A DNA stretch of 13,164 nt from DATLGB01 sp038318085 (GCA_038318085.1 JBBQBV010000107.1:1-13164), one strand, 5' to 3'; shown: positions 1 through 6,486, counted from the stretch's first letter. The notes: a model not told the origin generated them from the letters alone. Program-made: numbers and translations.

Positions 1-1385
1 AAGCCGTGATCGGGCTGGAGATCCACGTCCAGCTCGCGACGCGCACGAAGATGTTCTGCGGCTGCGAGCTGGCCTTCGGCGACCCGCCGAACACCCACAC
101 GTGCCCGGTCTGCCTCGGCCTGCCGGGCACGCTGCCGGTGACCAACGCGCGGGCGATCCACCTCGGCCTGCTGATGGGCCTCGCGTTCGGCTGCGAGATC
201 GCCGAGCGCGCCGTCTTCAGCCGCAAGAACTACTTCTATCCCGACCTCGCCAAGGGCTACCAGATCTCCCAGTACGACAGGCCGCTGTGCGAGGGCGGCC
301 GGCTCGGCGGCGTGCGGCTGACGCGCATCCATCTCGAGGAGGACGCGGCCAAGCTCATCCACGTCGGTGCCTCCGGGCGCATCCACGGCTCCGATGCGAG
401 CATCGTGGACTACAACCGCGGCGGCACGCCGCTGGCCGAGCTGGTCACCGAGCCCGACCTCCACTCGGCCGAGCAGGCGCGCGAGTGGCTGGTCCTGCTG
501 CGCGAGACGCTGCGCCAACTCGGGGTCTCCGACGTCGACATGAGCCAGGGCTCGCTGCGCTGCGACGGCAACGTCTCCGTGCGCCCGGCCGGGACGACCG
601 AGCTCGGGACCAAGACCGAGCTCAAGAACATGAACTCCTTCGCGCACCTCGAGGCGGGCCTCAACGCCGAGATCAGGCGCCAGGTGGCCCTGCTGGAGGC
701 CGGCGAGGCCGTATCGCAGGAGACGCTGCACTACGACGCGCGCTCCGGATCGCTCACGTCGCTGCGCTCCAAGGAACAGGCGCACGACTACCGCTACTTT
801 CCCGAGCCCGACCTCGTCCCCGTCGCGCCGACCGAGGCGATGCTCGCCGCCGCCCGCGCCGAGCTGCCCGAGCTGCCGGCGGAGCGCATCGCGCGCTTCG
901 AGGACGCCTTCGCCCTGCCCGCCGACCAGGCCCGCGCGCTGGTCTGGCGCCCCGAGCGCGCGGCCTTCTTCGAGGCGGCCGTTGCCGCCGGCGACGCCGA
1001 GCCGCGCCAGATCGCCAACTGGCTCGAGCGTGCGCCGGAGACCGGGTCGCTCGCGCCGGCCGCGCTGGCGCAGCTCGTCTCCCTCGTGGCCGCCCGGACG
1101 ATCTCCAACGACGCCGGCCGGCAGGTCCTCGACGTGCTGGTCGCCGAGGACGGGGACCCGCTGGCCGTGATCGCGCGCGAGGGCCTCGCCGCGATGGACA
1201 CCGATGGCGAGCTCGACGCCGTCGTCACCGAGGTCCTCGCCGACAATCCCGAGGTCGTGGAGCGCATCCGGGGCGGCAATCGGCAGGCGATCGGCGCTCT
1301 GATGGGTCCGATCATGCGGGCGACCAAGGGCCGCGCCGACGGCGGCGCCGTCCAGAAGCTCATCCGCGCCAAGCTCGGGCTCTGA
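1..1385 (+). CDS. gatB: Aspartyl/glutamyl-tRNA(Asn/Gln) amidotransferase subunit B, 5'-truncated by the window edge
   Basis: GatB is the tRNA-binding kinase/transamidase subunit of GatCAB. It activates Glu-tRNA(Gln) or Asp-tRNA(Asn) with ATP and amidates it in the cytoplasm. The visible part opens inside the family's N-terminal motif (A-V-I-G-L-E-I-H-V-Q-L); the GTG at 6 is an internal valine, so the true start lies just upstream of the window. Counting from that valine, Cys18/Cys20 and Cys33/Cys36 form the CxC...CPVC zinc site. They are followed by the conserved SRKNYFYPDLAKGYQISQY block, the DYNRGGTPLAELVTEPDL block, the GTKTELKNMNSF block and the HDYRYFPEPDL block. The C-terminal YqeY-like domain ends in conserved NPEVVERIRGGN and a Lys-rich tail. 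About 460 residues are seen against roughly 475-500 usual, so only a short N-terminus is missing. The partner genes gatC and gatA are not in view. Identification is firm. Confidence 0.97.
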   Translation, partial: AVIGLEIHVQLATRTKMFCGCELAFGDPPNTHTCPVCLGLPGTLPVTNARAIHLGLLMGLAFGCEIAERAVFSRKNYFYPDLAKGYQISQYDRPLCEGGRLGGVRLTRIHLEEDAAKLIHVGASGRIHGSDASIVDYNRGGTPLAELVTEPDLHSAEQAREWLVLLRETLRQLGVSDVDMSQGSLRCDGNVSVRPAGTTELGTKTELKNMNSFAHLEAGLNAEIRRQVALLEAGEAVSQETLHYDARSGSLTSLRSKEQAHDYRYFPEPDLVPVAPTEAMLAAARAELPELPAERIARFEDAFALPADQARALVWRPERAAFFEAAVAAGDAEPRQIANWLERAPETGSLAPAALAQLVSLVAARTISNDAGRQVLDVLVAEDGDPLAVIAREGLAAMDTDGELDAVVTEVLADNPEVVERIRGGNRQAIGALMGPIMRATKGRADGGAVQKLIRAKLGL

Positions 1386-1407
1386 TCCGCGCGGTCCCGC
1401 ATCGGCG

Positions 1408-1413
1408 TACCAT
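1408..1413 (+). promoter_or_regulatory. -10 element (TACCAT) for leaderless transcription of the 74-aa gene
   Basis: TACCAT fits the TANNNT -10 consensus and is followed by exactly six bases and then the ATG at 1420. A transcript starting 6-7 bases past the hexamer would begin at the start codon. No Shine-Dalgarno sequence precedes the ATG, and no convincing -35 is seen. The same spacing recurs at other starts in this window, which raises confidence. Confidence 0.45.
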
Positions 1414-1419
1414 GGGTCC

Positions 1420-1644
1420 ATGTCGAAGCTCATCCGCATGGACAAGACCGGTCACACCACGCTCGCGGAGTGGACGACGGATGACCAGGTGTCGGTCGAC
1501 GCCGCGGTGACGGCGTTCCGCGAGCAGCTCGATCAGGGCTACTACGCGATCGTCACCCACGGCGAGGGGCACGCGGAGCAGGTGCGCGAGCTGCCGCTCG
1601 ACGCCGGCACGGTGATCCTGCGCCGCCCGATCGCGGGTGGCTGA
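1420..1644 (+). CDS. Small hypothetical protein (74 aa)
   Basis: I do not recognise this family. The product is a small acidic soluble protein starting MSKLIRMDKTGHTTLAEW. It has no membrane segment, signal peptide or cysteine. Mixed helix/strand composition, with a helical centre (DAAVTAFREQLDQGYYAIV) and a C-terminal strand (TVILRRP), suggests a compact alpha/beta fold. The ATG follows a TACCAT -10-like hexamer by six bases, so the mRNA is probably leaderless. The downstream membrane-protein gene starts at a GTG inside this gene's last codons (8-bp overlap), so the two are almost certainly co-transcribed and translationally coupled. Reading-frame codon use is GC3-rich like its neighbours, which supports a real gene. 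Function unknown. Confidence 0.75.
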   Translation: MSKLIRMDKTGHTTLAEWTTDDQVSVDAAVTAFREQLDQGYYAIVTHGEGHAEQVRELPLDAGTVILRRPIAGG

Positions 1645-2281
1645 GGGCGCGGTCCTTCCCGAGACCGCGGGCGTCTACTGGCGCCCGCGCGTCGACGCCC
1701 GTCGCCTGCAGGCGGTGGGGCGCCTGTGGACGGCCACGACCGTCGTTCACACGGTCCCGTGGCTGGTCATGTCGGCCCTGCTGCTGTACCTCGAGCCGCT
1801 GAGCTTCCCGCTCGCGCTCATCCTGATCGCCCACGCCTGGATCATCCCGGAGCTCTACGCCAAGCGCGGCGCCAACGTGCTGCGCCCCGTGCAGCGGATG
1901 GACGACGGCGCGGAGCGCACCGCCCTCGGCCTGCTCGGCGACCTCGTCGGTCACGAGGCGCGCGCGCTGCACGCCAAGACGGGGCTCGTGATCGAGGGCG
2001 GCGGCCTCGGCGCGTGGCTCGTGGGGGAGGTCGGCGCCGTCCTGTTCCGGCCTGGTGGCCGGCGCGTGCACTGCTACTGCGTGGGCGTCGAGGATCCCGA
2101 GCTGCCGAGCGCCGACCGCGTCGCGCACCTGCTGCTCGCCCTGCGCGAGGACGAGGCCGGCTTTGCGACGGTCGCCAACCAGGCCTTCAGCGGCGCGCCG
2201 TGGCGGCTGCGCCGGCGGCTCCCGGCGCGCGCGCGGCCCGCGGTGCGCACGGCGGTGGCTGTCGCGCGTGTCGAGCCGTAG
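1637..2281 (+). CDS. Hypothetical membrane-anchored protein (214 aa)
   Basis: No family is recognised. After a 30-residue cytoplasm-like N-terminus, two hydrophobic helices lie at about residues 33-52 and 56-72, forming a hairpin. A soluble C-terminal domain of about 140 residues follows. That domain carries a Gly-rich stretch (EGGGLGAWLVGEVGA, about 120-134), a CYC motif near 146-148, and a very basic tail (WRLRRRLPARARPAVR, about 189-204). The GTG start at 1637 overlaps the preceding gene by 8 bp, in a different frame. This points to translational coupling in a two-gene operon, perhaps with the small protein acting on or with the membrane protein. Downstream is only a possible C5/G5 hairpin at 2313-2327. 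The reading frame is confident; the function is not. Confidence 0.72.
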   Translation: MAEGAVLPETAGVYWRPRVDARRLQAVGRLWTATTVVHTVPWLVMSALLLYLEPLSFPLALILIAHAWIIPELYAKRGANVLRPVQRMDDGAERTALGLLGDLVGHEARALHAKTGLVIEGGGLGAWLVGEVGAVLFRPGGRRVHCYCVGVEDPELPSADRVAHLLLALREDEAGFATVANQAFSGAPWRLRRRLPARARPAVRTAVAVARVEP

Positions 2282-2312
2282 ATCACGTTTGTTCTCCAAA
2301 TGGCCATAACTT

Positions 2313-2327
2313 CCCCCCGCCTGGGGG
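2313..2327 (+). terminator. Weak hairpin after the 1637 gene (possible terminator)
   Basis: CCCCC (2313-2317), a five-base loop, then GGGGG (2323-2327) can form a short GC-only stem 32 bases after the preceding stop codon. No T-tract follows, and the next gene starts 15 bases later. It may be a weak terminator or chance. Confidence 0.2.
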
Positions 2328-2329
2328 CC

Positions 2330-2335
2330 GATGAT
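2330..2335 (+). promoter_or_regulatory. Possible -10 element (GATGAT) for the 58-aa gene
   Basis: GATGAT matches four of six positions of TATAAT and lies six bases before the GTG at 2342, the same geometry as clearer -10/start pairs in this window. On its own it would be weak. It is the main reason for preferring the 2342 start. Confidence 0.25.
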
Positions 2336-2341
2336 GGTCGT

Positions 2342-2518
2342 GTGAACAAGACGAACGCCATCAAGAGCACCCCGGCATCCGGCCGGCGCCCACTGACCCT
2401 GCTCGCCGACTCCCGGCCCGCCGCCCGCGACGCGGCCCTGCGCCGCGCCCGCGACGCCCGACGCGCCCTGGCCCCGCGCGCAGAGCGCTTCGCGCATCTG
2501 AAGCGCACCTACGACTGA
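2342..2518 (+). CDS. Small basic hypothetical protein (58 aa)
   Basis: Unrecognised. From the GTG at 2342 it encodes MNKTNAIKSTPASGRR followed by an Arg/Ala-rich amphipathic stretch (RDAALRRARDARRALAPRAERF), ending KRTYD. The net charge is strongly positive, with no cysteine and no membrane helix, so it could bind nucleic acid or ribosomes. An in-frame ATG at 2300 would add 14 residues. I prefer 2342 because the GATGAT hexamer six bases upstream matches the leaderless spacing seen elsewhere, and because the extra residues read through the C5/G5 hairpin. Neither start has a Shine-Dalgarno sequence. A short Arg-rich frame can arise by chance at this GC content, so its reality is uncertain. Confidence 0.45.
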   Translation: MNKTNAIKSTPASGRRPLTLLADSRPAARDAALRRARDARRALAPRAERFAHLKRTYD

Positions 2519-2520
2519 TC

Positions 2521-2526
2521 TACCCT
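2521..2526 (+). promoter_or_regulatory. -10 element (TACCCT) for leaderless transcription of the zinc-ribbon gene
   Basis: TACCCT fits TANNNT and is followed by seven bases and the GTG at 2534. The identical hexamer precedes the lipoprotein gene at 6499. No convincing -35 hexamer is visible. Confidence 0.45.
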
Positions 2527-2533
2527 TGCGGGG

Positions 2534-2827
2534 GTGGAGTACGTGATCATCTGCAGCGTCTCCGGGATGTGGGCGGCCCTGATCGGGCGCTCGAAGGGCT
2601 CGTCCGCGCTGATCTGGTTCGCGATCGGCGCGGTCGTGCCGTTCCTCGGCGTCCTGATCGCGGCGCTGTACCGCTACGAGACCGACGAGCTGCGTCGCGC
2701 GTGCCCCGGCTGCGGCAAGATCGTCCCGCTGCACGACGCCCTGTGCGTGCGATGCGGCACCGAGCTCGACTTCCCCGAGGAAGCGATCGAGCCCGAGAGC
2801 GTCACGCGGGCGCGCGCGGCGTCCTAG
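2534..2827 (+). CDS. Membrane protein with C-terminal zinc ribbon (97 aa)
   Basis: Two hydrophobic segments (about residues 3-18 and 25-46) are followed by a cytoplasm-like tail with Cys57-P-G-Cys60 and Cys71-V-R-Cys74. This is a CxxC-x10-CxxC zinc-ribbon knuckle of the kind found in many short bacterial membrane/zinc-ribbon proteins of unknown role. The acidic tail ends SVTRARAAS. The GTG at 2534 is chosen because it begins directly before the first hydrophobic segment and because TACCCT lies seven bases upstream. The last 26 bp overlap the 3' end of the convergent minus-strand gene (2802-3119), an unusually long tail-to-tail overlap. Domain architecture is clear; function is unknown. Confidence 0.75.
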   Translation: MEYVIICSVSGMWAALIGRSKGSSALIWFAIGAVVPFLGVLIAALYRYETDELRRACPGCGKIVPLHDALCVRCGTELDFPEEAIEPESVTRARAAS

Positions 2828-3119
2828 GCCGCACGAGCGCCGCGCCCGCGAGCGCGACCAGCGCTGCGGCGACGAACACGGCGGGCCACGAGCCGATGGC
2901 GCGGCCCAGCGGGTGAGAGACGACGAAGAGCGCGAGCGCCACGACCAGCAGCGCGGTCGTCGCCCGCGGCCCCGCCACCGGCAGGGCCAGCCGCGCGCAC
3001 AGCGCCCCGCCGGCCAGCAGCACCAGCCCGCCGACGGCGCGCATGTCCGTGAGCTCGGCCGCACCGAAGCCCGCCAAAAACGTGCCCGCGGCCAGCAGGG
3101 GGACCCTCAGGGACGCCAC
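2802..3119 (-). CDS. Small integral membrane protein (105 aa)
   Basis: The product is almost wholly hydrophobic, with about four predicted transmembrane helices (roughly residues 6-24, 29-48, 53-72 and 77-96) and a short basic tail (RPRTPRAPA). I cannot assign a family. It starts at a GTG directly after the TAG of the MpsC-like gene (stop 3122-3120, start 3119-3117), with no intervening base. Translation is therefore probably coupled and the two genes form one minus-strand operon. Its 3' end runs 26 bp into the convergent zinc-ribbon gene. The adjacent MpsC-like partner suggests a shared membrane-related role, but that is inference only. Confidence 0.7.
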   Translation of the reverse strand: MASLRVPLLAAGTFLAGFGAAELTDMRAVGGLVLLAGGALCARLALPVAGPRATTALLVVALALFVVSHPLGRAIGSWPAVFVAAALVALAGAALVRPRTPRAPA

Positions 3120-3464
3120 CTACAGCGGCTCGTCGAGCACGAAGATCTCAAACGACCGGGGCGGGGCGAACACGATCTGGCTGTGGTAGGCCACCACCAT
3201 GCGGCCCGTCAGCCGTTCGACGGCGCTCGTGAACTCCTTCTCCATCGCGCGCTGGAAGCGCAGCCGGTAGTCGCGCACGAGCAGGTCCTCGCCCGCCGCG
3301 AGCAGGGTCTCCTCGTTGCGGGTCAGCCCACCCTCGAGCACGATCAGCACGTACTCGTCGTTGAGATAGCTCTTGGCCGCCGTCGGGCCCTTGCCGTAGT
3401 GCTGCTTCATCAACGCGACCAGGGCGTTGGACAGCGACGCGCGCATCTCTCCTCGCTCGGGCAT
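3120..3464 (-). CDS. MpsC/DUF2294-family protein (114 aa)
   Basis: The sequence matches the DUF2294 family (Pfam name MpsC) as I know it: an N-terminal helix (SNALVALMKQHYGKGPTAAK), a strand pair (DEYVLIVLEGGLTRNEETLL), a long helix (about residues 64-86) and a C-terminal EIFVLDEPL strand. The family is about 110-125 aa, usually soluble, and its biochemical role is poorly established; the Pfam name links it to a membrane-potential system. The ATG at 3464 gives 114 aa. The ATG at 3446 gives 108 aa and has GAGGAGA just before it, but too close for ideal spacing. A GATAAT -10-like hexamer lies nine bases before 3464. The next gene starts immediately after its stop codon. The family call is fairly sure; the start is less so. 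Confidence 0.8.
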   Translation of the reverse strand: MPERGEMRASLSNALVALMKQHYGKGPTAAKSYLNDEYVLIVLEGGLTRNEETLLAAGEDLLVRDYRLRFQRAMEKEFTSAVERLTGRMVVAYHSQIVFAPPRSFEIFVLDEPL

Positions 3465-3473
3465 TGCCGGTGC

Positions 3474-3479
3474 ATTATC
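3474..3479 (-). promoter_or_regulatory. -10 element (GATAAT) for the MpsC-like operon, overlapping a divergent -10
   Basis: Read on the minus strand, GATAAT matches five of six bases of TATAAT and ends nine bases before the ATG at 3464. It would give a leaderless or nearly leaderless mRNA. It overlaps the plus-strand TATCGT hexamer by four bases. Confidence 0.4.
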
Positions 3480-3481
3480 GT
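3476..3481 (+). promoter_or_regulatory. -10 element (TATCGT) for the 65-aa membrane protein
   Basis: TATCGT fits TANNNT and is followed by seven bases and the ATG at 3489. The whole divergent intergenic space is only 24 bases (3465-3488), so any -35 region would lie inside the opposing gene. Confidence 0.4.
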
Positions 3482-3488
3482 CGACGGT

Positions 3489-3686
3489 ATGAAGGAGCGC
3501 CTCTCCGGTCTCGGCCGCCGCCTCGTGGCCTACGCCGTCATCGTCGCCGCGGTCATCCTGATCCTGCGGCTCGTGGTCGGCGTGGTGATGGGCTTCGTCC
3601 ACATGCTGATCATCGTCGCGCTGATCGTCTTCGCCGTCTTTGCGATCGTCTGGGCGAACCGCTTCCGCCGCGGCACCCAGCCCTAG
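3489..3686 (+). CDS. Small two-helix membrane protein (65 aa)
   Basis: Unrecognised. After a short basic N-terminus (MKERLSGLGRR) come two hydrophobic helices, at about residues 14-35 and 39-55, and then a basic end (NRFRRGTQP). Charge distribution by the positive-inside rule places both termini in the cytoplasm. The ATG at 3489 is chosen over the much longer upstream open frame because that frame runs antisense through the MpsC-like gene. A TATCGT hexamer seven bases before the ATG supports this start. Its TAG shares bases with the stop codon of the convergent aldehyde dehydrogenase gene. The size and hairpin topology resemble small stress-linked or scaffold-type membrane peptides, but no function can be assigned. 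Confidence 0.65.
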   Translation: MKERLSGLGRRLVAYAVIVAAVILILRLVVGVVMGFVHMLIIVALIVFAVFAIVWANRFRRGTQP

Positions 3687-5128
3687 CCGAGGTTGATCAT
3701 CACGTGCTTGATCTCGGTGTAGTCCTCGAGCGCGTAGATCGAGAGGTCCTTGCCGTAGCCGGACTCCTTGAAGCCGCCGTGCGGCATCTCGGCGGCGAGC
3801 GCGATGTGGTCGTTGATCCAGACGCACCCGAAGCGGATCGCGTTGGCGACGCGCAGCGCGCGGCCGACGTCGCGCGTCCACACCGAGGACGCGAGGCCGT
3901 AGCGCGTGCCGTTGGCCCAGGCGACTGCCTCGGCCTCGTCGCTGAACGGCTGGACGGTGATGACCGGGCCAAAGATCTCCTGCTGGATCAGCTCGTCGTC
4001 CTGGCGCAGGCCGGCGACGACGGTCGGCTCGACGTAAAAGCCCGGGAGGTTGGGCTCGCCACCGCCGGTTACGATCTCGGCGTGGGCGGGACGGCGCTTC
4101 AGGAAGCCCCCGACGCGCTCGCGCTGGACCTGGGAGTTGACCGGCCCGAGCGTCGTGTCCGGCGACAGCGTGTCGCCCATGACCAGGCCGCGCGCCGCTG
4201 CGGCGAGGCCGGCGACGACGACGTCGTAGACCCGCTTGGACGCGAGCACGCGCGTCGCGGCCATGCAGTCCTGGCCGGCGTTGTAGTAGCCCGTGCCGGC
4301 GATCGTCTCGCACACGGCGGCCATGTCGGCGTCGTCGAAGACGACCGCCGGGGCCTTGCCGCCGAGCTCGAGGTGAAGCCGCTTGAGCGACTTCGACGCC
4401 TCGGCGGCGATCCACCTGCCAGTGCCCGGTGAGCCGGTCAGCGAGATCATGTCGACCTCGGGGTGCGTGACGAGGCTCGAGCCGGCGGGGCGGCCATGGC
4501 CGGTGACGACGTTCAGGACGCCGGCGGGGAGGAGGTCCGCCGCGAGCTCGGCGAGCCTGACGGTGCAGACCGGCGTGGTCTCGGCGGGCTTGAGCACCAC
4601 CGTGTTGCCCGTGGCGAGCGCCGGGCCGAGCTTCCAGACCGCCATCATCAGCGGATAGTTCCACGGCGTGATCTGGGCGACCACGCCGTGCGGCTCGCGC
4701 CGGATGAAGGACGTGTGGCCGACCACGTACTCGCCGGCGGCGCGGCCCTCGAGCGTGCGGGCGGCGCCGGCGAAGAAGCGCAGCTGGTCGGCGATCGGCC
4801 CGATCTCATCTCTGAGCACGGCCTGCAGCGGCTTGCCGGCGTCCATCGCCTCTAGGCGGGCGAGCTCGGCGCCGTGCTCCTCGATGCGGTCGGCCAGGCG
4901 CAGCAGCGCCCGGGCGCGCTCACCGGGGGGCGTCGACGCCCAGCCCTCGAAGGCGCCGCGTGCGGCGCGCACGGCCCGGTCGACGTCCTGCTCGCTCGAC
5001 AGCGGCATCTCGGCGATCGCCGCGCCGGTCGCCGGGTTGACGATGGTCTCGGTGGCGCCGTCGGCGGCGTCCACGAACGCGCCGCCGACGAAGTTTTGGA
5101 GCTTGAGGATCGGCTCGGCGCTGGCCAT
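3683..5128 (-). CDS. Gamma-aminobutyraldehyde dehydrogenase (NAD-dependent, PatD-like)
   Basis: This aldehyde dehydrogenase probably oxidises 4-aminobutanal to GABA in putrescine breakdown (cytoplasm). The 481-aa product has the complete family layout: an Asn157-containing TPWNYP motif, Lys180 (VVLKPAE), the Rossmann motif LTGSPGTGRWI (about 230-240), general base Glu254 (LELGGKAP), catalytic Cys288 (YYNAGQDC), Glu384-Ile-Phe386 (QQEIFGP), and PHGGFKESGYGKDLS near the end. The stretch GGKAPAVVFDDAD followed by GYYNAGQDC, and the late WTRDVGRA...MPHGG and EDYTEIKHVM blocks, closely resemble E. coli PatD, which makes this substrate more likely than betaine aldehyde. The ATG at 5128 is preferred. 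An in-frame ATG at 5179 would add 17 low-complexity residues and overlap the upstream aminotransferase, whereas 5128 leaves a 19-base gap. It is co-transcribed with that aminotransferase. Substrate not proven. Confidence 0.9.
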   Translation of the reverse strand: MASAEPILKLQNFVGGAFVDAADGATETIVNPATGAAIAEMPLSSEQDVDRAVRAARGAFEGWASTPPGERARALLRLADRIEEHGAELARLEAMDAGKPLQAVLRDEIGPIADQLRFFAGAARTLEGRAAGEYVVGHTSFIRREPHGVVAQITPWNYPLMMAVWKLGPALATGNTVVLKPAETTPVCTVRLAELAADLLPAGVLNVVTGHGRPAGSSLVTHPEVDMISLTGSPGTGRWIAAEASKSLKRLHLELGGKAPAVVFDDADMAAVCETIAGTGYYNAGQDCMAATRVLASKRVYDVVVAGLAAAARGLVMGDTLSPDTTLGPVNSQVQRERVGGFLKRRPAHAEIVTGGGEPNLPGFYVEPTVVAGLRQDDELIQQEIFGPVITVQPFSDEAEAVAWANGTRYGLASSVWTRDVGRALRVANAIRFGCVWINDHIALAAEMPHGGFKESGYGKDLSIYALEDYTEIKHVMINLG

Positions 5129-5147
5129 CGTCGCGTGGCGGCCGACC

Positions 5148-6428
5148 TCAGACGGCGGCGCCCTCGCGGGCGAGGGCATCCAGCCCCACGGAGAGCGCCT
5201 CGCTGATCTGCTCGAAGTGCTCCGGCGTGGCGGTCAGCGGCGGCGAGACGGCGACACCGGCCCCGAGCGCGCGCACGATGACGCCCGAGCGGCGGGCCAG
5301 GACGGCCAGCTGGGCGGGCGCGGACGGGCGCTCCGCCAGCAATTCCGGGGTCAGCTCGATGGCGCCGAGCAGCCCGGTGCCGCCGCGGACCTCGTCGACG
5401 AGCGCGTGGCCGTCGAGGCGGGCGAGGGCGTCGTGGAGGGGCCCCTCGAGCTCGATGGCGCGCGTCATCAAGCCCTCGTCCTCGAGGATGTCGAGGTTGG
5501 CGAGCGCCGCCGCGCAGCAGGTGGCGTGCCCGGCGTAGGTCGCCCCGTGGCGGAAGACCGGCGAGCTCGGCGCGGTCCAGAAGGGCTCGGAGACCCGGCC
5601 GCCGGCCACGACGCCACCCAGCGGCAGGTACCCGCTCGTGACCCCCTTGGCGAAGATGATCAGGTCGGGCTCGACGCTCCAGCGCTCGATGCCGAACCAC
5701 GAGCCGAGGCGCCCGAACGCGCCGATGACGCTGTCGCAGACGAACAGGATGCCGGTCTCCCGGCACAGCTCGGCGACGCCCTCGATGTAGCCGGGCACCG
5801 GAGGGCGCACGCCGCCCGCGCCGATCACGGGCTCCACGAACACGGCGGCGACGCGCTCTGGGCCGAGCCGCTCGACCTCGGCGCGCAGGGCGGCGACGGA
5901 GGTGTGGTCGACGACGGAGACGTCGGGGACGAGCGGGCCCCAGCCCGTCCGGTTGGCGGGGATGCCCGCGAGCGACGTGCCGTAGCCGTGGGTGCCGTGG
6001 TAGGCGTGGGTGCGGACGATCAGCGCGTCGCGCTCCGGCGATCCGGTCTCGACCCAGTAGCGGCGCACCAGCTTGGCGGCCGTGTCGACGCCGTCTCCGC
6101 CGCCGGAGCCGAGAAAGACGCGGGCGCCGGGCATCGGCGCGTGCCCGGCCAGCCGCGCGCTGAGCTCGCGCGCCGGCGCGTTGGAGAAGTCGCCGAAGGC
6201 CGAGTAGGCCTCGAGCCTCTGCATTTGCGCAGCGGCCGCGTCGGCGATCGCCCGGCGCCCATGGCCGACGTTGCAGTACCACAGGCTCGCGGCGGCGTCG
6301 AGGTAGCGGTTGCCGTCGGCGTCCCAGACCCAGACGTCCTCGCCGCGATCGATGATCAGCTCGTTGTCGCGGACGGCACCCATGTCGGCGAAGGGATGCC
6401 ACAGCCGCGTGTCGGGCTCAGCGTTCAT
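5148..6428 (-). CDS. Class III (omega) PLP aminotransferase, probably diamine/omega-amino acid:pyruvate type
   Basis: A 426-aa fold-type I aminotransferase of the ornithine/GABA/BioA class. Visible landmarks are LWHPFADM near the N-terminus, WDADGNRYLDAAASLW (about 35-50), the PLP phosphate loop FLGSGGGDGVDTAAKLVR (105-122), HAYHGTHGYG (141-150), cofactor Asp232 in CDSVIGAFGR, and the Schiff-base Lys261 (FAKGVTSGYLPLGG). The usual D-E-V at 232-234 reads D-S-V here, a notable substitution. The next gene, 19 bases downstream, is a gamma-aminobutyraldehyde dehydrogenase, so putrescine (or a similar diamine) is the most likely amino donor, with pyruvate or 2-oxoglutarate as acceptor. Beta-alanine or a BioA-like role is the alternative. 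The ATG at 6428 is chosen because an upstream extension is low-complexity and a CATACT hexamer lies seven bases before it. Class certain; substrate inferred from context. Confidence 0.88.
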   Translation of the reverse strand: MNAEPDTRLWHPFADMGAVRDNELIIDRGEDVWVWDADGNRYLDAAASLWYCNVGHGRRAIADAAAAQMQRLEAYSAFGDFSNAPARELSARLAGHAPMPGARVFLGSGGGDGVDTAAKLVRRYWVETGSPERDALIVRTHAYHGTHGYGTSLAGIPANRTGWGPLVPDVSVVDHTSVAALRAEVERLGPERVAAVFVEPVIGAGGVRPPVPGYIEGVAELCRETGILFVCDSVIGAFGRLGSWFGIERWSVEPDLIIFAKGVTSGYLPLGGVVAGGRVSEPFWTAPSSPVFRHGATYAGHATCCAAALANLDILEDEGLMTRAIELEGPLHDALARLDGHALVDEVRGGTGLLGAIELTPELLAERPSAPAQLAVLARRSGVIVRALGAGVAVSPPLTATPEHFEQISEALSVGLDALAREGAAV

Positions 6429-6435
6429 GTCTCGC

Positions 6436-6441
6436 AGTATG
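6436..6441 (-). promoter_or_regulatory. -10 element (CATACT) for the aminotransferase-dehydrogenase operon
   Basis: On the minus strand CATACT (four of six matches to TATAAT) is followed by seven bases and the ATG at 6428. The identical hexamer with identical spacing precedes the MFS gene at 11710. No Shine-Dalgarno sequence is present. Confidence 0.42.
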
Positions 6442-6486
6442 CCGCCGCGAGGGAGGTACTGACACCCGCCACCCAGGCGCTGGACG

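Noticed and set aside
1553..3064. 503-aa minus-strand open frame
   Set aside because: Arg/Gly-rich antisense shadow of four plus-strand genes, with no recognisable domain; long shadow frames are expected at this GC content.
5148..6428. BioA (DAPA aminotransferase), suggested by LWHPFADM near the N-terminus
   Set aside because: No biotin gene is nearby, the active-site loops differ from typical BioA, and the coupled gamma-aminobutyraldehyde dehydrogenase favours a diamine/omega-amino acid substrate.
6459..6464. CTGACA as a -35 element for the lipoprotein promoter
   Set aside because: Good match to TTGACA but 22 bases from the TACCCT -10, beyond the usual spacer length; not counted.
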